Source: Paeniglutamicibacter sulfureus (lineage in GTDB: Bacteria > Actinomycetota > Actinomycetes > Actinomycetales > Micrococcaceae). Taken from it: a stretch of 64,000 nt of DNA. The position numbers and the translations under genes are program-made. The stretch lies in the NCBI RefSeq assembly GCF_030512175.1, contig NZ_JAULBL010000002.1:742149-806148 (forward strand). Reading direction: 5' to 3'. Below, in pieces: positions 26,954-36,006 of this stretch (positions within the stretch are counted from its first letter, which is position 1; each line of letters begins with the position of its first letter). The notes beneath the pieces were generated by a model. It searched no databases, was not told the origin of the DNA, and saw only the letters and a list, made by a program, of their open reading frames with translations.

Positions 26954-29164
26954 CTAACCGCGGCCGAGATTTCGGGCGGCGGCCTGGATGCCTGCGGTGA
27001 CTTCGTTGTGCCCGGCTATTGCCGCATGCTCAAGGACCTTCGAAATGCTCGGTGAGGACTCGGCGCCCGTGACGCGCTGCACGGGCTGGTCCAGGTGGTC
27101 AAAGTACCTGCGCTGGATCTCATCGGATAGCCAAGCGCCGTAGCCCGTGCCTGAAGCGCCCTGCTCGGCGATAATGACATTGTTGGTCTTCTTGACCGAT
27201 TCTCCGATGGTGTCCCAGTCGATGCTGGCGCGGTCCAGCCATCGCAGGTCGATGACCTCCGCGTCGAGCGTGGCCCCTGCAGCAGCTTCGAGGGCCGGGG
27301 CGACCATGCCCAGATAGGTCAGGATCGTGACGTCCTTACCTTGGCGACGGACGGCAGCCTTGCCCACGGGCAGACGGTAGTCAAAGTCGTTGACGGGTCC
27401 GGTACCAGTGGAGGTGTACAGATCCGTATGTTCGAGCACCACCACCGGGTCGTTGAGGTCCAGGGCCGTGTTCATGAGTCCTACATAATCGTATGGCGTG
27501 GATGCCGCGACGATGCGCCACCCGGGTTGCGTGGCAAAGACGCCCGCTGGATCCATGGAATGTTGGGACCCGTAGCCCGTGCCCATCGCCACCTTAGAGC
27601 GCAAAACCACCGGCATGCTGCATTGGCCGCCGAACATGTGGCGGGCCTTGCCAATTTGATTGAACAGCTGATCTGCAGCCACCCACATGAAATCCGCATA
27701 CATGAATTCGACGATTGGCTTGAACCTGCCGTCCATAGCCATGCCCCCTGCCAGCCCGGTGAACGCATTTTCGGAGATCGGTGTGCCAAGGACCCTTGTG
27801 GGGTGGGCTGCCTTCAAACCGCGGGTCGCACCATTGGTCCCGCCCTTGAGTCGGTGCACATCCTCGCCCATCACGACGATTGACTCATCCCTATCCATGC
27901 GTTGCTGCAATACGTCGGCAATGACGTCGATGAACTTGCGCTCGGCGAGTTCCCCGGAGAAATCCTTTTGTTCCGTGATTCCGTCATGGGACAACTCGGA
28001 TAGGTCACCGCGGATGCCGACATCCACGAAACCAGGCTGGGGCCAGAGCTCGGGACGGATGCGGCGCTTGCCGTTCTTCCCTGCCGGATCGATTTCTGTT
28101 AGGGCTGAAACTGCAGCGGCACAGGCGGCCTTGACTGCCTTGGTCATGGAATCGATGGATTCCTGGTCGATATGGCCTAGTCGGATCATTTCCTGCCTCG
28201 TGCGAAGTATCGGATCCCGATCCCGCCAGGACCTTTCTTCGTCTTTGGTCCTGTAGCCGAAGGCGCTTCCCGGGAAGGGGCCGTTTTGGTGGAAGAAGCG
28301 ATAAACCTCTGCTTCGATGAGGGTCGGCCCGTGACCCGCACGCATGTGCTCGGCTGCGGCTTCTGTGGCCAAATGCACAGCTAACGGATCCATGCCGTCC
28401 ACTCGCCATGAGGCGATGCCGAAGCCGGGCCCACGAGCAGAGAGCCGCGCTTCTCCGGTAACTTCCGAGACATGCGTGGAGACGGCATAGAGGTTGTTCT
28501 CAATGAAGAAACACAACGGCAGCTTCCATGCAGCAGCGAGATTCATTGTTTCAAGGGTGGAGCCGATATTGGAGGCGCCGTCGCCGAAGTAGGTGAGGGT
28601 CAGGTCGGTGGAATCCGAATTCGGATCGGTATGCTTCTGTGCCCACGCGTTGCCTGCCGCCAACGGCACTCCGCCTCCAACAATGGCGTTGGTTCCAAGC
28701 GCGCCGGCCTCTAGCCATTGCAGGTGCATGGAGCCGCCCCGTCCGCCACTGAATCCTTGTTCAAGTCCGAGGATTTCGGCAAGGGTTCGTTGGAGGAGGT
28801 GTTGGACTTGAGGGGTGACTGGAGATTGCGCGGCCATGGCGCCACCGGTTGAACTGGATAGGAACGCCAAGGACTTCGCAAGGAACTGGTGATGCCCGCG
28901 GTGCGTTCCGTTGACGCCGTCGCCAGGGCGCAGTGAAACTGCGGATCCGACAGCACCGCCCTCTTGGCCAATGCTCGAATGCGCAGGGCCATGGACAAGG
29001 CCTTCTGAGGCCAATTCCAGGACGGATTCCTCGAAGGATCGAATGATCTGCATCTGAACCAACATGGTCTCAAGCAACTTGGGATCGGCGCCCGCCCAGT
29101 CGTCGGGGGAGGTGCGCAGCTCAATCCACTGCGCCGTTGGTTCAAGTGAAGTTGTTTCAGCCAT
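26954..29164 (-). CDS. 2-oxoacid dehydrogenase E1, fused alpha and beta subunits
   Basis: 736 residues from ATG at 29164, chosen for the GGAGAG upstream; the frame extends to 29218. The alpha half contains 'GTHRGHHQFLAK' and the ThDP motif 'YFGDGASNIGS' with Asn in 'IENNLYAVS'. The beta half starts near residue 395 with 'ERKFIDVIADVLQQRM' and has 'VVMGEDVHRLKGG' and 'ISENAFTGLAGGMAMDG'. Fused E1 proteins of this kind are found in branched-chain, pyruvate, acetoin and uncharacterised 2-oxoacid dehydrogenases. With the E2 gene it decarboxylates a 2-oxoacid to an acyl-CoA. A TTGGATCCAA palindrome in its upstream region suggests GntR control with the neighbouring catabolic genes. Confidence 0.9.
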   Translation of the reverse strand: MAETTSLEPTAQWIELRTSPDDWAGADPKLLETMLVQMQIIRSFEESVLELASEGLVHGPAHSSIGQEGGAVGSAVSLRPGDGVNGTHRGHHQFLAKSLAFLSSSTGGAMAAQSPVTPQVQHLLQRTLAEILGLEQGFSGGRGGSMHLQWLEAGALGTNAIVGGGVPLAAGNAWAQKHTDPNSDSTDLTLTYFGDGASNIGSTLETMNLAAAWKLPLCFFIENNLYAVSTHVSEVTGEARLSARGPGFGIASWRVDGMDPLAVHLATEAAAEHMRAGHGPTLIEAEVYRFFHQNGPFPGSAFGYRTKDEERSWRDRDPILRTRQEMIRLGHIDQESIDSMTKAVKAACAAAVSALTEIDPAGKNGKRRIRPELWPQPGFVDVGIRGDLSELSHDGITEQKDFSGELAERKFIDVIADVLQQRMDRDESIVVMGEDVHRLKGGTNGATRGLKAAHPTRVLGTPISENAFTGLAGGMAMDGRFKPIVEFMYADFMWVAADQLFNQIGKARHMFGGQCSMPVVLRSKVAMGTGYGSQHSMDPAGVFATQPGWRIVAASTPYDYVGLMNTALDLNDPVVVLEHTDLYTSTGTGPVNDFDYRLPVGKAAVRRQGKDVTILTYLGMVAPALEAAAGATLDAEVIDLRWLDRASIDWDTIGESVKKTNNVIIAEQGASGTGYGAWLSDEIQRRYFDHLDQPVQRVTGAESSPSISKVLEHAAIAGHNEVTAGIQAAARNLGRG

Positions 29165-29259
29165 GGGTTTCTCTCCGTGGGCGGAAGTTCCAAACATTGC
29201 GCCCCAAAAGTGGCGCAAGTTACGTGAACGGCGTCACGATGATCCCACGCTAGGGCTAA

Positions 29260-29271
29260 ATTGGATCCAAT
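29260..29271. promoter_or_regulatory. Palindromic operator, TTGGATCCAA type
   Basis: A perfect 12-nt palindrome, ATTGGATCCAAT, between the divergent E1 gene and the SDR operon. On the minus strand it overlaps a loose promoter ('ttgcat', 17 nt, 'tagcgt'). The same site recurs around the GntR-FCD regulator gene 9-10 kb away. Confidence 0.65.
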
Positions 29272-29323
29272 GCAAGCGCAACAGTTGACATATCTAGCTA
29301 ATTGACCCGGATTGGCTCTAAGG

Positions 29324-29333
29324 TTGGATACAA
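29324..29333. promoter_or_regulatory. Operator variant TTGGATACAA at the SDR operon promoter
   Basis: Lies over the -10 of a plausible plus-strand promoter (TTGACC at 29302-29307, 17-nt spacer, TGGATA). It differs by one base from the palindrome at 29260 and is placed 63-64 nt downstream of it. A weaker match, 'ctgaatccaa', is at 29354-29363. Confidence 0.55.
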
Positions 29334-29382
29334 GTTGGTTTGGAGTGAATCAACTGAATCCAAATGTCAAAGGAGCAACAGA

Positions 29383-30138
29383 GTGAGTCCTTCATCACGG
29401 GTAGCGGCAATCACAGGGGGCGCATCCGGCATTGGCTTTGCCTTCGCCAAGCGTTGGGTGGAAGCCGGCGGCGTTGCTGTCTTGCTGGACATGGACATTG
29501 ACCACTTGCGCGTTGCCGTCGAAGCCATTGGCAGCGACGCGCGTGGAATATGGATCGATGTGACCAGCCGCGTGAGTGTCGACGACGCTTTCAGCGACAT
29601 CACCGCCACCGAACGCAGATTGGATGTCTTGGTAAATTGTGCGGGCATCGCCGACCCGAGCCCCAGCCATGAGGTTAGCGATGAATCCTTTAACCGCATG
29701 CTCGACATACACGTCACGGGATCCATGCGCTGTGCCAGGGCTGCATACCCGCTACTCGTAAATTCCGAGGCAGCGAGCATCGTCAACCTTGGGTCCGTAG
29801 CGACCTACGCCGGCATGCCCCAACGAGCCAGCTATACAGCGGCCAAAGCGGGCATCGGGGGACTGACGCGAACACTCGCTGCTGAATGGGCCGAGCTCGG
29901 AATCCGAGTTAACGCCGTCGGTCCCGGATATGTACGTACAAAGTTGACAGACAGCCTCGTGGCTGAAGGAAAACTAGTCGATGGGCCGATCAGGGCTCGG
30001 ACGCCGATGGGCCGATTTGCGGAACCCGAGGAAATTGCCGACGCCATGCATTTCTTGGCCGGAGAGACCTCCACCTACATCACTGGTCACATGCTGATGG
30101 CCGATGGCGGGATGAGCATAGACGGGTCGTGGTACTAA
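29383..30138 (+). CDS. Short-chain dehydrogenase/reductase
   Basis: 251 residues from GTG at 29383, picked because AAGGAG lies 7-8 nt upstream; the frame is open from 29302. Classical SDR motifs: 'TGGASGIG' near residue 10, 'NCAGIADP', catalytic Ser in 'NLGSVA' and 'YTAAK'. The C-terminus 'HMLMADGGMSIDGSWY' is normal. Its TAA shares one base with the next ATG (TAATG), so the following SDR is co-translated. Probably a hydroxy/oxo interconversion in the pathway fed by this regulon; the substrate is unknown. Confidence 0.88.
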   Translation: MSPSSRVAAITGGASGIGFAFAKRWVEAGGVAVLLDMDIDHLRVAVEAIGSDARGIWIDVTSRVSVDDAFSDITATERRLDVLVNCAGIADPSPSHEVSDESFNRMLDIHVTGSMRCARAAYPLLVNSEAASIVNLGSVATYAGMPQRASYTAAKAGIGGLTRTLAAEWAELGIRVNAVGPGYVRTKLTDSLVAEGKLVDGPIRARTPMGRFAEPEEIADAMHFLAGETSTYITGHMLMADGGMSIDGSWY

Positions 30139-30881
30139 TGAATGCACGATTCGACTTCACAGGCAAGACACTTCTCCTCACTGGCGCGACAGGAGGAATC
30201 GGTCGACAGATTGCCGCGTTGTTCCACCAAAGTGGCGCCAACATCATTCTCATGGATCTTGATGCCGCTCAGTTGGAATCCGTCAGGGCCCAGCTGGCGG
30301 TGCGTGTGGTGGCGGTCGCGGGAGACGCAACGGCCAGTGAAGCCATCCAGGAGGCGTTGCGCCTGGGTTCAGCGTCTTTTGGCGAAGGCATAGATTTCGT
30401 GGTTCCCGCCGCCGGAATTTATCCCGAAAGCTCGATCTTAGATACTGGCGAGGACCTCTGGCGCAAAGTCATGTCCATCAATCTTGACGGCGTGTACCGT
30501 CTCCTTCAAGCGTCAATTCCACGGATGAACGATGGCGGTGCGATTGTCAACTTCGCTTCCGTAGCAGGACATCGGGGAAGCAAGAATCACGGCCACTATG
30601 CTGCGTCGAAGGGCGCCATTCTTGCGTTGACCCGGAGCCTCGCCCACGAGGTGGGGCCAAAACTGCGAGTGAACGCCGTATCGCCGGGAACCATCCGTAC
30701 ACCAATGGTTGAGTCCTTGGTAGCGGCCAAGGGAGCCGCGATGCTGTCCGAGACGCCCTTGGCGCGTTACGGTGAGGCAGCCGAAGTGGCTTCCGTCGTT
30801 GCGTTTCTGTGCTCGGACGCTGCAAGTTTCATGACGGGAGAAGCCCTGCATGTGAACGGTGGGCTCTTCATGGCGGGCTAA
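30138..30881 (+). CDS. Short-chain dehydrogenase/reductase
   Basis: 247 residues from ATG 30138, which overlaps the previous stop by one base. Motifs are 'TGATGGIG', 'PAAGIYP' (a variant of NAG), Ser in 'NFASVAG' and 'YAASK', with the end 'GEALHVNGGLFM'. It is a different SDR from its neighbour (low visible identity outside motifs), so the pair may catalyse successive steps or act on two stereoisomers. No terminator is evident in the 45 bp before the convergent regulator gene. Confidence 0.88.
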   Translation: MNARFDFTGKTLLLTGATGGIGRQIAALFHQSGANIILMDLDAAQLESVRAQLAVRVVAVAGDATASEAIQEALRLGSASFGEGIDFVVPAAGIYPESSILDTGEDLWRKVMSINLDGVYRLLQASIPRMNDGGAIVNFASVAGHRGSKNHGHYAASKGAILALTRSLAHEVGPKLRVNAVSPGTIRTPMVESLVAAKGAAMLSETPLARYGEAAEVASVVAFLCSDAASFMTGEALHVNGGLFMAG

Positions 30882-30925
30882 CCCGCTTCGTAGACAATCG
30901 AAGTTTACAGAAATCAGAATGTCAT

Positions 30926-32737
30926 CTATTTCCAATTTCCATTTCTTTCCATGGAGCCCCAAGAAACAAACTGGGCAGCTAAATGTAATGCGGCAGAACG
31001 CGGACCGGTCCTCCAATCATTGCCGATCAAAATATCGATCTTTGCGAGTCGGCGGACCAGGGTATTGATGTGTATAAAGAGCGCCTCAGCAGTGCGCTTT
31101 TGCTGCTGACCGTACTGAAAAAATGTTGCCAAAGTCGTGAGCAGTTCAGTTCCGTGCGTTTGATCATGTCTACGCAAAGTACCTACTGTGAACTCCATGA
31201 AGGCTTCATAGTCCTGTTCGCGGTCTGGATCAATGATCATTGAGTAGGGTGCCAACTCATCCAGGTTCAGGACCGGAGACTTCAAACCCATTCTCTCGGA
31301 AACGGCCAATGCGCGAGCTAGTCGGGTTGCGAGACGGGCAGGGGACGCCTCGAAGCTGAAGGGGGCGGCTACGACCTGCATTCGTTCTCCAGCCCGTCCT
31401 TCAAAGATCTCTCGAACATGGCCTGCAAATTCCATGGTGTCTTTCGCCGCACTCAACACGAATATTTGGCCCATGTATTCGCCTGTCAGAAGCGGGTAAC
31501 CTTCGTATTCTTCAGGTGCAGAACGGATAGGGGCTACCGTTCCATCCCATCGTGCGGCAACTAGCGTTGTCATTCTCTCAAGCGAAATTCGTTGGGCGTT
31601 TGCATGTGCAACAGTTTCGGCCCCGACGGCTCCGGATGAGGATAAAATTTCTGTGAGCAGGTTTGATCTCATCTTCTTCCAAGCGTCCGAAGCTGCGTTG
31701 CGCTGCAATAGATACAAGCCAAGTGCCTTTGCGGCGTACTCAACTGTTGATTGTTTGGAAACCTCGAGAGGTCTGGCGCTCTCCACCTGCAGTAGACCAA
31801 ACTCATCTATGTTGATGGGGATAGCCGTAATTGTCAGGTACTTAGTACCGCCATTGCTCGCAGGTGCTCCGGCGCTTTCGCCATGCAATGCAACTTCCAC
31901 TATTTGTGCTCTGCCTAGGCGACGCGAACGGGCTAGGGCATCCATCACTTGCGGCATGCGGCTGTGATCCAAGGATCCGCTTTCTGGAGGCCACATTCCC
32001 AAAAAACCGGCCGAATACCCGTCGGCGAATACGTTACCTTCAACATGAGCCGACAAGGTGGCTAGAATATCCGTTGCTTCACCCCCTGCCAAGAGCAGGT
32101 CAGTGATGGCTGTGTGTACCCGATCGGATTCGTTGCCTTGCTCGATACGACGCGTCGCCGCCTCATGGTCTCGCCGCATTTCGTCGAGCTTTTCCTCCAT
32201 TTGACGCCGTTCCTTAGCTTGCACCAAGGCTTCCGAAGCTAGGTCGGCAAAAGTGGAAAACATGGCGACTTCTTCAGGCGAAAATGTTCGAGAGGTACGA
32301 TTTCCGGCAAACAGGACCCCGAAAAAATCGTTGCCGGCTTTCATCGGCACTCCAAGAAGGGCGACTATCCCTTCTCGTTCAAGAATCACGTCGGTCTCCG
32401 CGGAATGTTTAAAGCGCACGTCTTCAAGGTAATTGGTGGTCCATACTGGCGCTTGGGTCGCTTCCACCTTGCCGCCTATGCCTTCATGCGGGGCGAGTCT
32501 GTTTTGGATGTAGGCGGCATCGAGGATGCCATGGGCAACATGCATGACCTGCCCGTGTTCTTCGAAGAGACTGACGTAGACAACGTCAGTTGCCATCAGC
32601 ATGTAAGCGTGCTTCACCACGGCGTGGAACATCCCGTCCGGATCACGAAATGTTAGAAGCTGCCGAATCGAATCGTACAGCGGCAAAAAATCCCGGCCAT
32701 GGGGGATCTCTATCCTTGAAGGTTCCATGTTGCTCAT
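30926..32737 (-). CDS. GAF-domain PucR/CdaR-type transcriptional regulator
   Basis: About 603 residues from ATG 32737 (open frame to 32839; no start has a strong ribosome site). A GAF sensor domain is visible at the N-terminus ('GIGGKVEATQAPVWTTNYLED', 'GVPMKAGNDFFGVLFAGNR'), followed by a coiled stretch 'ERRQMEEKLDEMRRDHEAA', a middle domain and the C-terminal PucR helix-turn-helix ('LLTTLATFFQYGQQQKRTAEALFIHINTLVRRL'). Such proteins sense small molecules and activate catabolic genes. It is divergent from the HADH/MFS/SDR/BKACE operon and most likely controls it through the shared upstream region. Confidence 0.85.
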   Translation of the reverse strand: MSNMEPSRIEIPHGRDFLPLYDSIRQLLTFRDPDGMFHAVVKHAYMLMATDVVYVSLFEEHGQVMHVAHGILDAAYIQNRLAPHEGIGGKVEATQAPVWTTNYLEDVRFKHSAETDVILEREGIVALLGVPMKAGNDFFGVLFAGNRTSRTFSPEEVAMFSTFADLASEALVQAKERRQMEEKLDEMRRDHEAATRRIEQGNESDRVHTAITDLLLAGGEATDILATLSAHVEGNVFADGYSAGFLGMWPPESGSLDHSRMPQVMDALARSRRLGRAQIVEVALHGESAGAPASNGGTKYLTITAIPINIDEFGLLQVESARPLEVSKQSTVEYAAKALGLYLLQRNAASDAWKKMRSNLLTEILSSSGAVGAETVAHANAQRISLERMTTLVAARWDGTVAPIRSAPEEYEGYPLLTGEYMGQIFVLSAAKDTMEFAGHVREIFEGRAGERMQVVAAPFSFEASPARLATRLARALAVSERMGLKSPVLNLDELAPYSMIIDPDREQDYEAFMEFTVGTLRRHDQTHGTELLTTLATFFQYGQQQKRTAEALFIHINTLVRRLAKIDILIGNDWRTGPRSAALHLAAQFVSWGSMERNGNWK

Positions 32738-32778
32738 AATCGACCATGCCAATCTATTCATCGTTCTCAAGGATCGAA

Positions 32779-32825
32779 GTGTGGTGAACACACCGCCATC
32801 GGCAGCATGTGTGGCGGAATCACAC
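32779..32825. promoter_or_regulatory. Two dyads in the PucR/HADH divergent region
   Basis: Dyad 1 is GTGTGGTGAACACACC (32779-32794), with arms GTGTG/CACAC and a 5-nt core. Dyad 2 (32809-32825) has the same arms around a 7-nt core 'gcggaat'. They start 30 nt apart, about three helical turns, and fall between two divergent genes, one of which is a regulator. They are good candidates for its binding sites. Confidence 0.5.
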
Positions 32826-32862
32826 CTCCCAAGTGACAAGGATCACCTATAGCCTTGAATTT

Positions 32863-33846
32863 ATGCAAATCTCACTTACTGGAATCCACAATGAGCCGCG
32901 CTTACCGGCTACTGCTGCAGAAATGCCCATCTCTGCAGTGGAAGGAATAAATGTCGCGGTGATCGGCGGGGGTCTCATGGGACACGCAATCGCCGGGCTG
33001 CATGCGGCTGCCGGCGCCCAAGTCACTGTGCTGGAGTCGGACGCCGAGTCCAGACGCTCGATGCATGGACGTATTCACGCCAGCTTCACTCCTTTAGGCT
33101 CGGCCGATCGAGCCGTTGCAAACACCAGTGTCACCAGCGATAGTGGACGGGCCCTGTCCGGTAGCCACATCGTCATCGAAGCAGCTGTTGAAAAGATCGC
33201 CGTCAAGAATGACCTGGTTCGACTGGCATCACGATTCGCCCCCGAATCCATCTTCGCAACCAACACCTCGGCAATCAGGATCTCCGATATTGCTGAGAGC
33301 CACGCTAATCCCGAGCTCGTCGTAGGCACCCACTACTTCAATCCACCGCACCTTATACCGCTGGTAGAAGTTGTCCCCGGTCAACGAACTTCACCGAATA
33401 CGGTGCAAAAAATAGCCGCATACCTTCGGTTAATCGACAAGATTCCCGCGGTTCTTTCGTCGGACCCCCCTGGGTTTGTCGCAAACCGAATCCAGCACGC
33501 AATGTGGCGTGAAGCGCTGGCGCTGCTCGAAGCCGGTGTTGCTGATGCCGAAACCATTGACTTGATTGTCCGCAATAGCTTTGGCCCGCGACTAACCGTC
33601 ATGGGACCAATAGAGAACGCCGATTATGTGGGATTGGACCTCACCGAATCGATCCACTCCTACCTTTTCCCCCATCTTTCCTCAACAACGTCACCCTCCG
33701 CTGAAGTCTTGAATGCGGTGGCACGCGGAAAACTGGGCCGTAAAACGGGTCAAGGAATAACCACGTGGACCGAGCAACGCGCGCAACAGGCAACTGAACG
33801 GCTAGCTAGTCATCTCATCACCACTTTTTCCTCAAGAAAGGGCTGA
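32863..33846 (+). CDS. 3-hydroxyacyl-CoA/3-hydroxyacid dehydrogenase family protein
   Basis: About 327 residues from ATG 32863; ATG 32923 and an upstream ATG at 32809 are alternatives and none has a clear ribosome site. The Rossmann domain begins 'VAVIGGGLMGHAIAGLHAAAG', the catalytic His lies in 'GTHYFNPPHLIPLVEVVPG' and the C-terminal domain has 'DPPGFVANRIQHAMWREAL'. The family includes hydroxyacyl-CoA dehydrogenases and enzymes acting on free 3-hydroxyacids such as carnitine or gulonate. A BKACE gene in the same operon consumes a 3-oxo acid, so oxidation of a free 3-hydroxyacid is a good inference. Confidence 0.85.
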   Translation: MQISLTGIHNEPRLPATAAEMPISAVEGINVAVIGGGLMGHAIAGLHAAAGAQVTVLESDAESRRSMHGRIHASFTPLGSADRAVANTSVTSDSGRALSGSHIVIEAAVEKIAVKNDLVRLASRFAPESIFATNTSAIRISDIAESHANPELVVGTHYFNPPHLIPLVEVVPGQRTSPNTVQKIAAYLRLIDKIPAVLSSDPPGFVANRIQHAMWREALALLEAGVADAETIDLIVRNSFGPRLTVMGPIENADYVGLDLTESIHSYLFPHLSSTTSPSAEVLNAVARGKLGRKTGQGITTWTEQRAQQATERLASHLITTFSSRKG

Positions 33847-33851
33847 ACTTC

Positions 33852-35201
33852 GTGCAAGCTCCACAAGTATCACCGCAAGCTATCGAAGCGCCGTCACGAG
33901 AGACCATGCGGCGGGTCTTCATCAAGCTCCTGCCCCTACTCTGCATTGTTTATGTTCTGTGTTTCCTCGATCGCACCAACATCGGCATGGCGAAGGAACG
34001 GCTGGAACTCGATGTCGGAATTTCTGCAGCCGCTTACGGACTTGGCGCCGGGTTGTTCTTCCTTGCCTATGCATCGCTGGAAATTCCCTCGAACCTCATC
34101 ATCCACAAGGTTGGGGCGCGAGCCTGGATCACCAGGATCATGTTGACGTGGGGCCTTATTTCCATGGGAATGGCTTTCGTCCAAGGCGAGTTGTCTTTCT
34201 ACATTCTCCGAATACTTCTCGGAGCGGCCGAAGCCGGCCTTTACCCGGGAATCCTGTATTTCCTCACGCTGTGGTTCCCACATCAGGACCGAGCCCGTGC
34301 CCAAGCCTTGTTCCTCCTTGGGGCACCCATCGCCGTCATCTTTGGCGCTCCGCTCAGCGGAGCGCTCATGCAAATGGACGGTGTAGGGGGCTTGCACGGC
34401 TGGCAGTGGATGTTCCTGATCGAAGGACTGCCTACTGTCCTGCTTGCCTTCTATGTGTGGAAAGTTCTCCCTGATCGACCCACAAAAGCAAAGTGGTTGG
34501 ACCCTCAAACCGCACGTAGCTTGGAAGATTTTGTGGCCAGGCAAAACGAGGAAGGCGCGTCGAGTTCCGGAAACCACAATTTCAAGGCGGCGCTCAAGGA
34601 CCGTCAAATCCTGATAGTCGCAGCGCTGTATTTCACCAACCAGATTTCGTTATATGCCGTGGCGTATTTTCTGCCATCAATTATGGCGAAAGCTGGGGAT
34701 TTCACGTCTTTCCAGATCGGATTGTTGGTTTCGGTGCCGTGGATCTTCGCTGCTGCCGGCATGCTTCTCGTTGCGCGTTGGGCCAAGCAACACAATTCAG
34801 ACCGGCTCTGGATCATCACTGCGACTCTCGGAATGGCCATAGGGCTCAGCGTTGCCGCCGCAGGTCCACCATGGATCGCCTTTGCTGGCTTCTGCCTCAT
34901 GGGATTGTGCATGCTGGCACCCCAACCACTACTTTTCACACACGTCAGCAAGCGTTTGAGCGGCGTCACCGTTGCGGCAGGCCTTGCATTCATCAACACA
35001 CTAGGACTGCTTGGCGGATTCTTCGGCCCCAACGCCATGGGCCTGGCGGAACAAACCACCGGTGCTACGACAGCCGGACTCTGGCTCCTCGCTGGACTGT
35101 GTGTCGTCGGTGTCGTCCTGGGAGCATTGCTCACCAAATCATCAGCGGGCAAAGACGAATTCCGCACGGACCCACAATTGCAGAAAGACGCCCGACCATG
35201 A
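33852..35201 (+). CDS. MFS transporter, anion:cation symporter (ACS) family
   Basis: 449 residues from GTG 33852 with AAAGGGC upstream. Twelve membrane helices are expected. ACS-family marks are 'LLCIVYVLCFLDRTNIGMA' in helix 1, 'GAGLFFLAYASLEIPSNLI' and 'GAAEAGLYPGILYFLTLWF'. These carriers import organic acids such as tartrate, phthalate and hydroxyphenylacetate with protons. It is embedded between the dehydrogenase and SDR genes (ATGA overlap with the latter), so it probably brings in the operon's substrate, a carboxylate. Confidence 0.9.
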   Translation: MQAPQVSPQAIEAPSRETMRRVFIKLLPLLCIVYVLCFLDRTNIGMAKERLELDVGISAAAYGLGAGLFFLAYASLEIPSNLIIHKVGARAWITRIMLTWGLISMGMAFVQGELSFYILRILLGAAEAGLYPGILYFLTLWFPHQDRARAQALFLLGAPIAVIFGAPLSGALMQMDGVGGLHGWQWMFLIEGLPTVLLAFYVWKVLPDRPTKAKWLDPQTARSLEDFVARQNEEGASSSGNHNFKAALKDRQILIVAALYFTNQISLYAVAYFLPSIMAKAGDFTSFQIGLLVSVPWIFAAAGMLLVARWAKQHNSDRLWIITATLGMAIGLSVAAAGPPWIAFAGFCLMGLCMLAPQPLLFTHVSKRLSGVTVAAGLAFINTLGLLGGFFGPNAMGLAEQTTGATTAGLWLLAGLCVVGVVLGALLTKSSAGKDEFRTDPQLQKDARP

Positions 35202-35980
35202 AAATTGACCACACCGGGAAACGGATTCTGATTACCGGAGGTGCCAGCGGCATCGGCCACGCCATAGCCAAAGCGTTCGCCGACCTGGGCGCTCAAGTGT
35301 ATGTGACCGACGTCAGCATCGAAGCCGTCAAGGCAGCTCGCAACGATGGCATGCACGCCTCGGTCGCCGACGCCTCGCGTGAAAGCGATGTCGTCGAACT
35401 GGTAGGTGCCGTCAACAAAACCATGGGCGGCCTCGACATCCTAATTAACAACGCAGGCATTCCAGGCCCAACAGCAAATATCGAAGACATCCTCACCGAC
35501 GACTTCGAACAGACCATGCGAGTCAGCCTCTACGGTACCTGGATGCACAGTAAGCACTTCATGCCGAACTTACGACAATCCGCAGAACATGGCAACGAAC
35601 CATCAATCATCACCATGGCTTCCATCGCCGGAATCCGTGGAGCCCCGCAACGCACTCCCTATGTTTCAGCAAAATGGGCGATTGTCGGGCTGACCAAGGC
35701 TCTTGCTCGGGAATTGGGACCCGACGGCATCCGGGTCAATGCAATCGCGCCGGGGATCATTGAGGGACCCCGCATCGACGGGGTCATAGAACGGAAGGCC
35801 GTGGCCATCGGAAGACCGATCGCCGACGTACGCGCCGAGTATGTTGGCCAGGCGGACCTCGGAAGGATGCCGGAAGGACAAGACATTGCAAATATGTGCG
35901 CCTTTGTCACTTCCTCGCTCGGACGCAACATCCATGGTCAAGTCCTATCCGTTGACGGCCATATTGATCGAATCATGTAG
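35198..35980 (+). CDS. Short-chain dehydrogenase/reductase
   Basis: 260 residues from ATG 35198, overlapping the MFS stop as ATGA; the longer open frame upstream is the shadow of the transporter gene. Motifs: 'TGGASGIG' near residue 14, 'NNAGIPGP', Ser in 'TMASIAG', 'YVSAK' and 'HGQVLSVDGH'. It sits between the transporter and the BKACE gene and likely oxidises or reduces a hydroxy intermediate of the same acid. Confidence 0.88.
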   Translation: MKIDHTGKRILITGGASGIGHAIAKAFADLGAQVYVTDVSIEAVKAARNDGMHASVADASRESDVVELVGAVNKTMGGLDILINNAGIPGPTANIEDILTDDFEQTMRVSLYGTWMHSKHFMPNLRQSAEHGNEPSIITMASIAGIRGAPQRTPYVSAKWAIVGLTKALARELGPDGIRVNAIAPGIIEGPRIDGVIERKAVAIGRPIADVRAEYVGQADLGRMPEGQDIANMCAFVTSSLGRNIHGQVLSVDGHIDRIM

Positions 35981-36006
35981 TGAACAAGAACAAGTTAGGA
36001 CCAACC

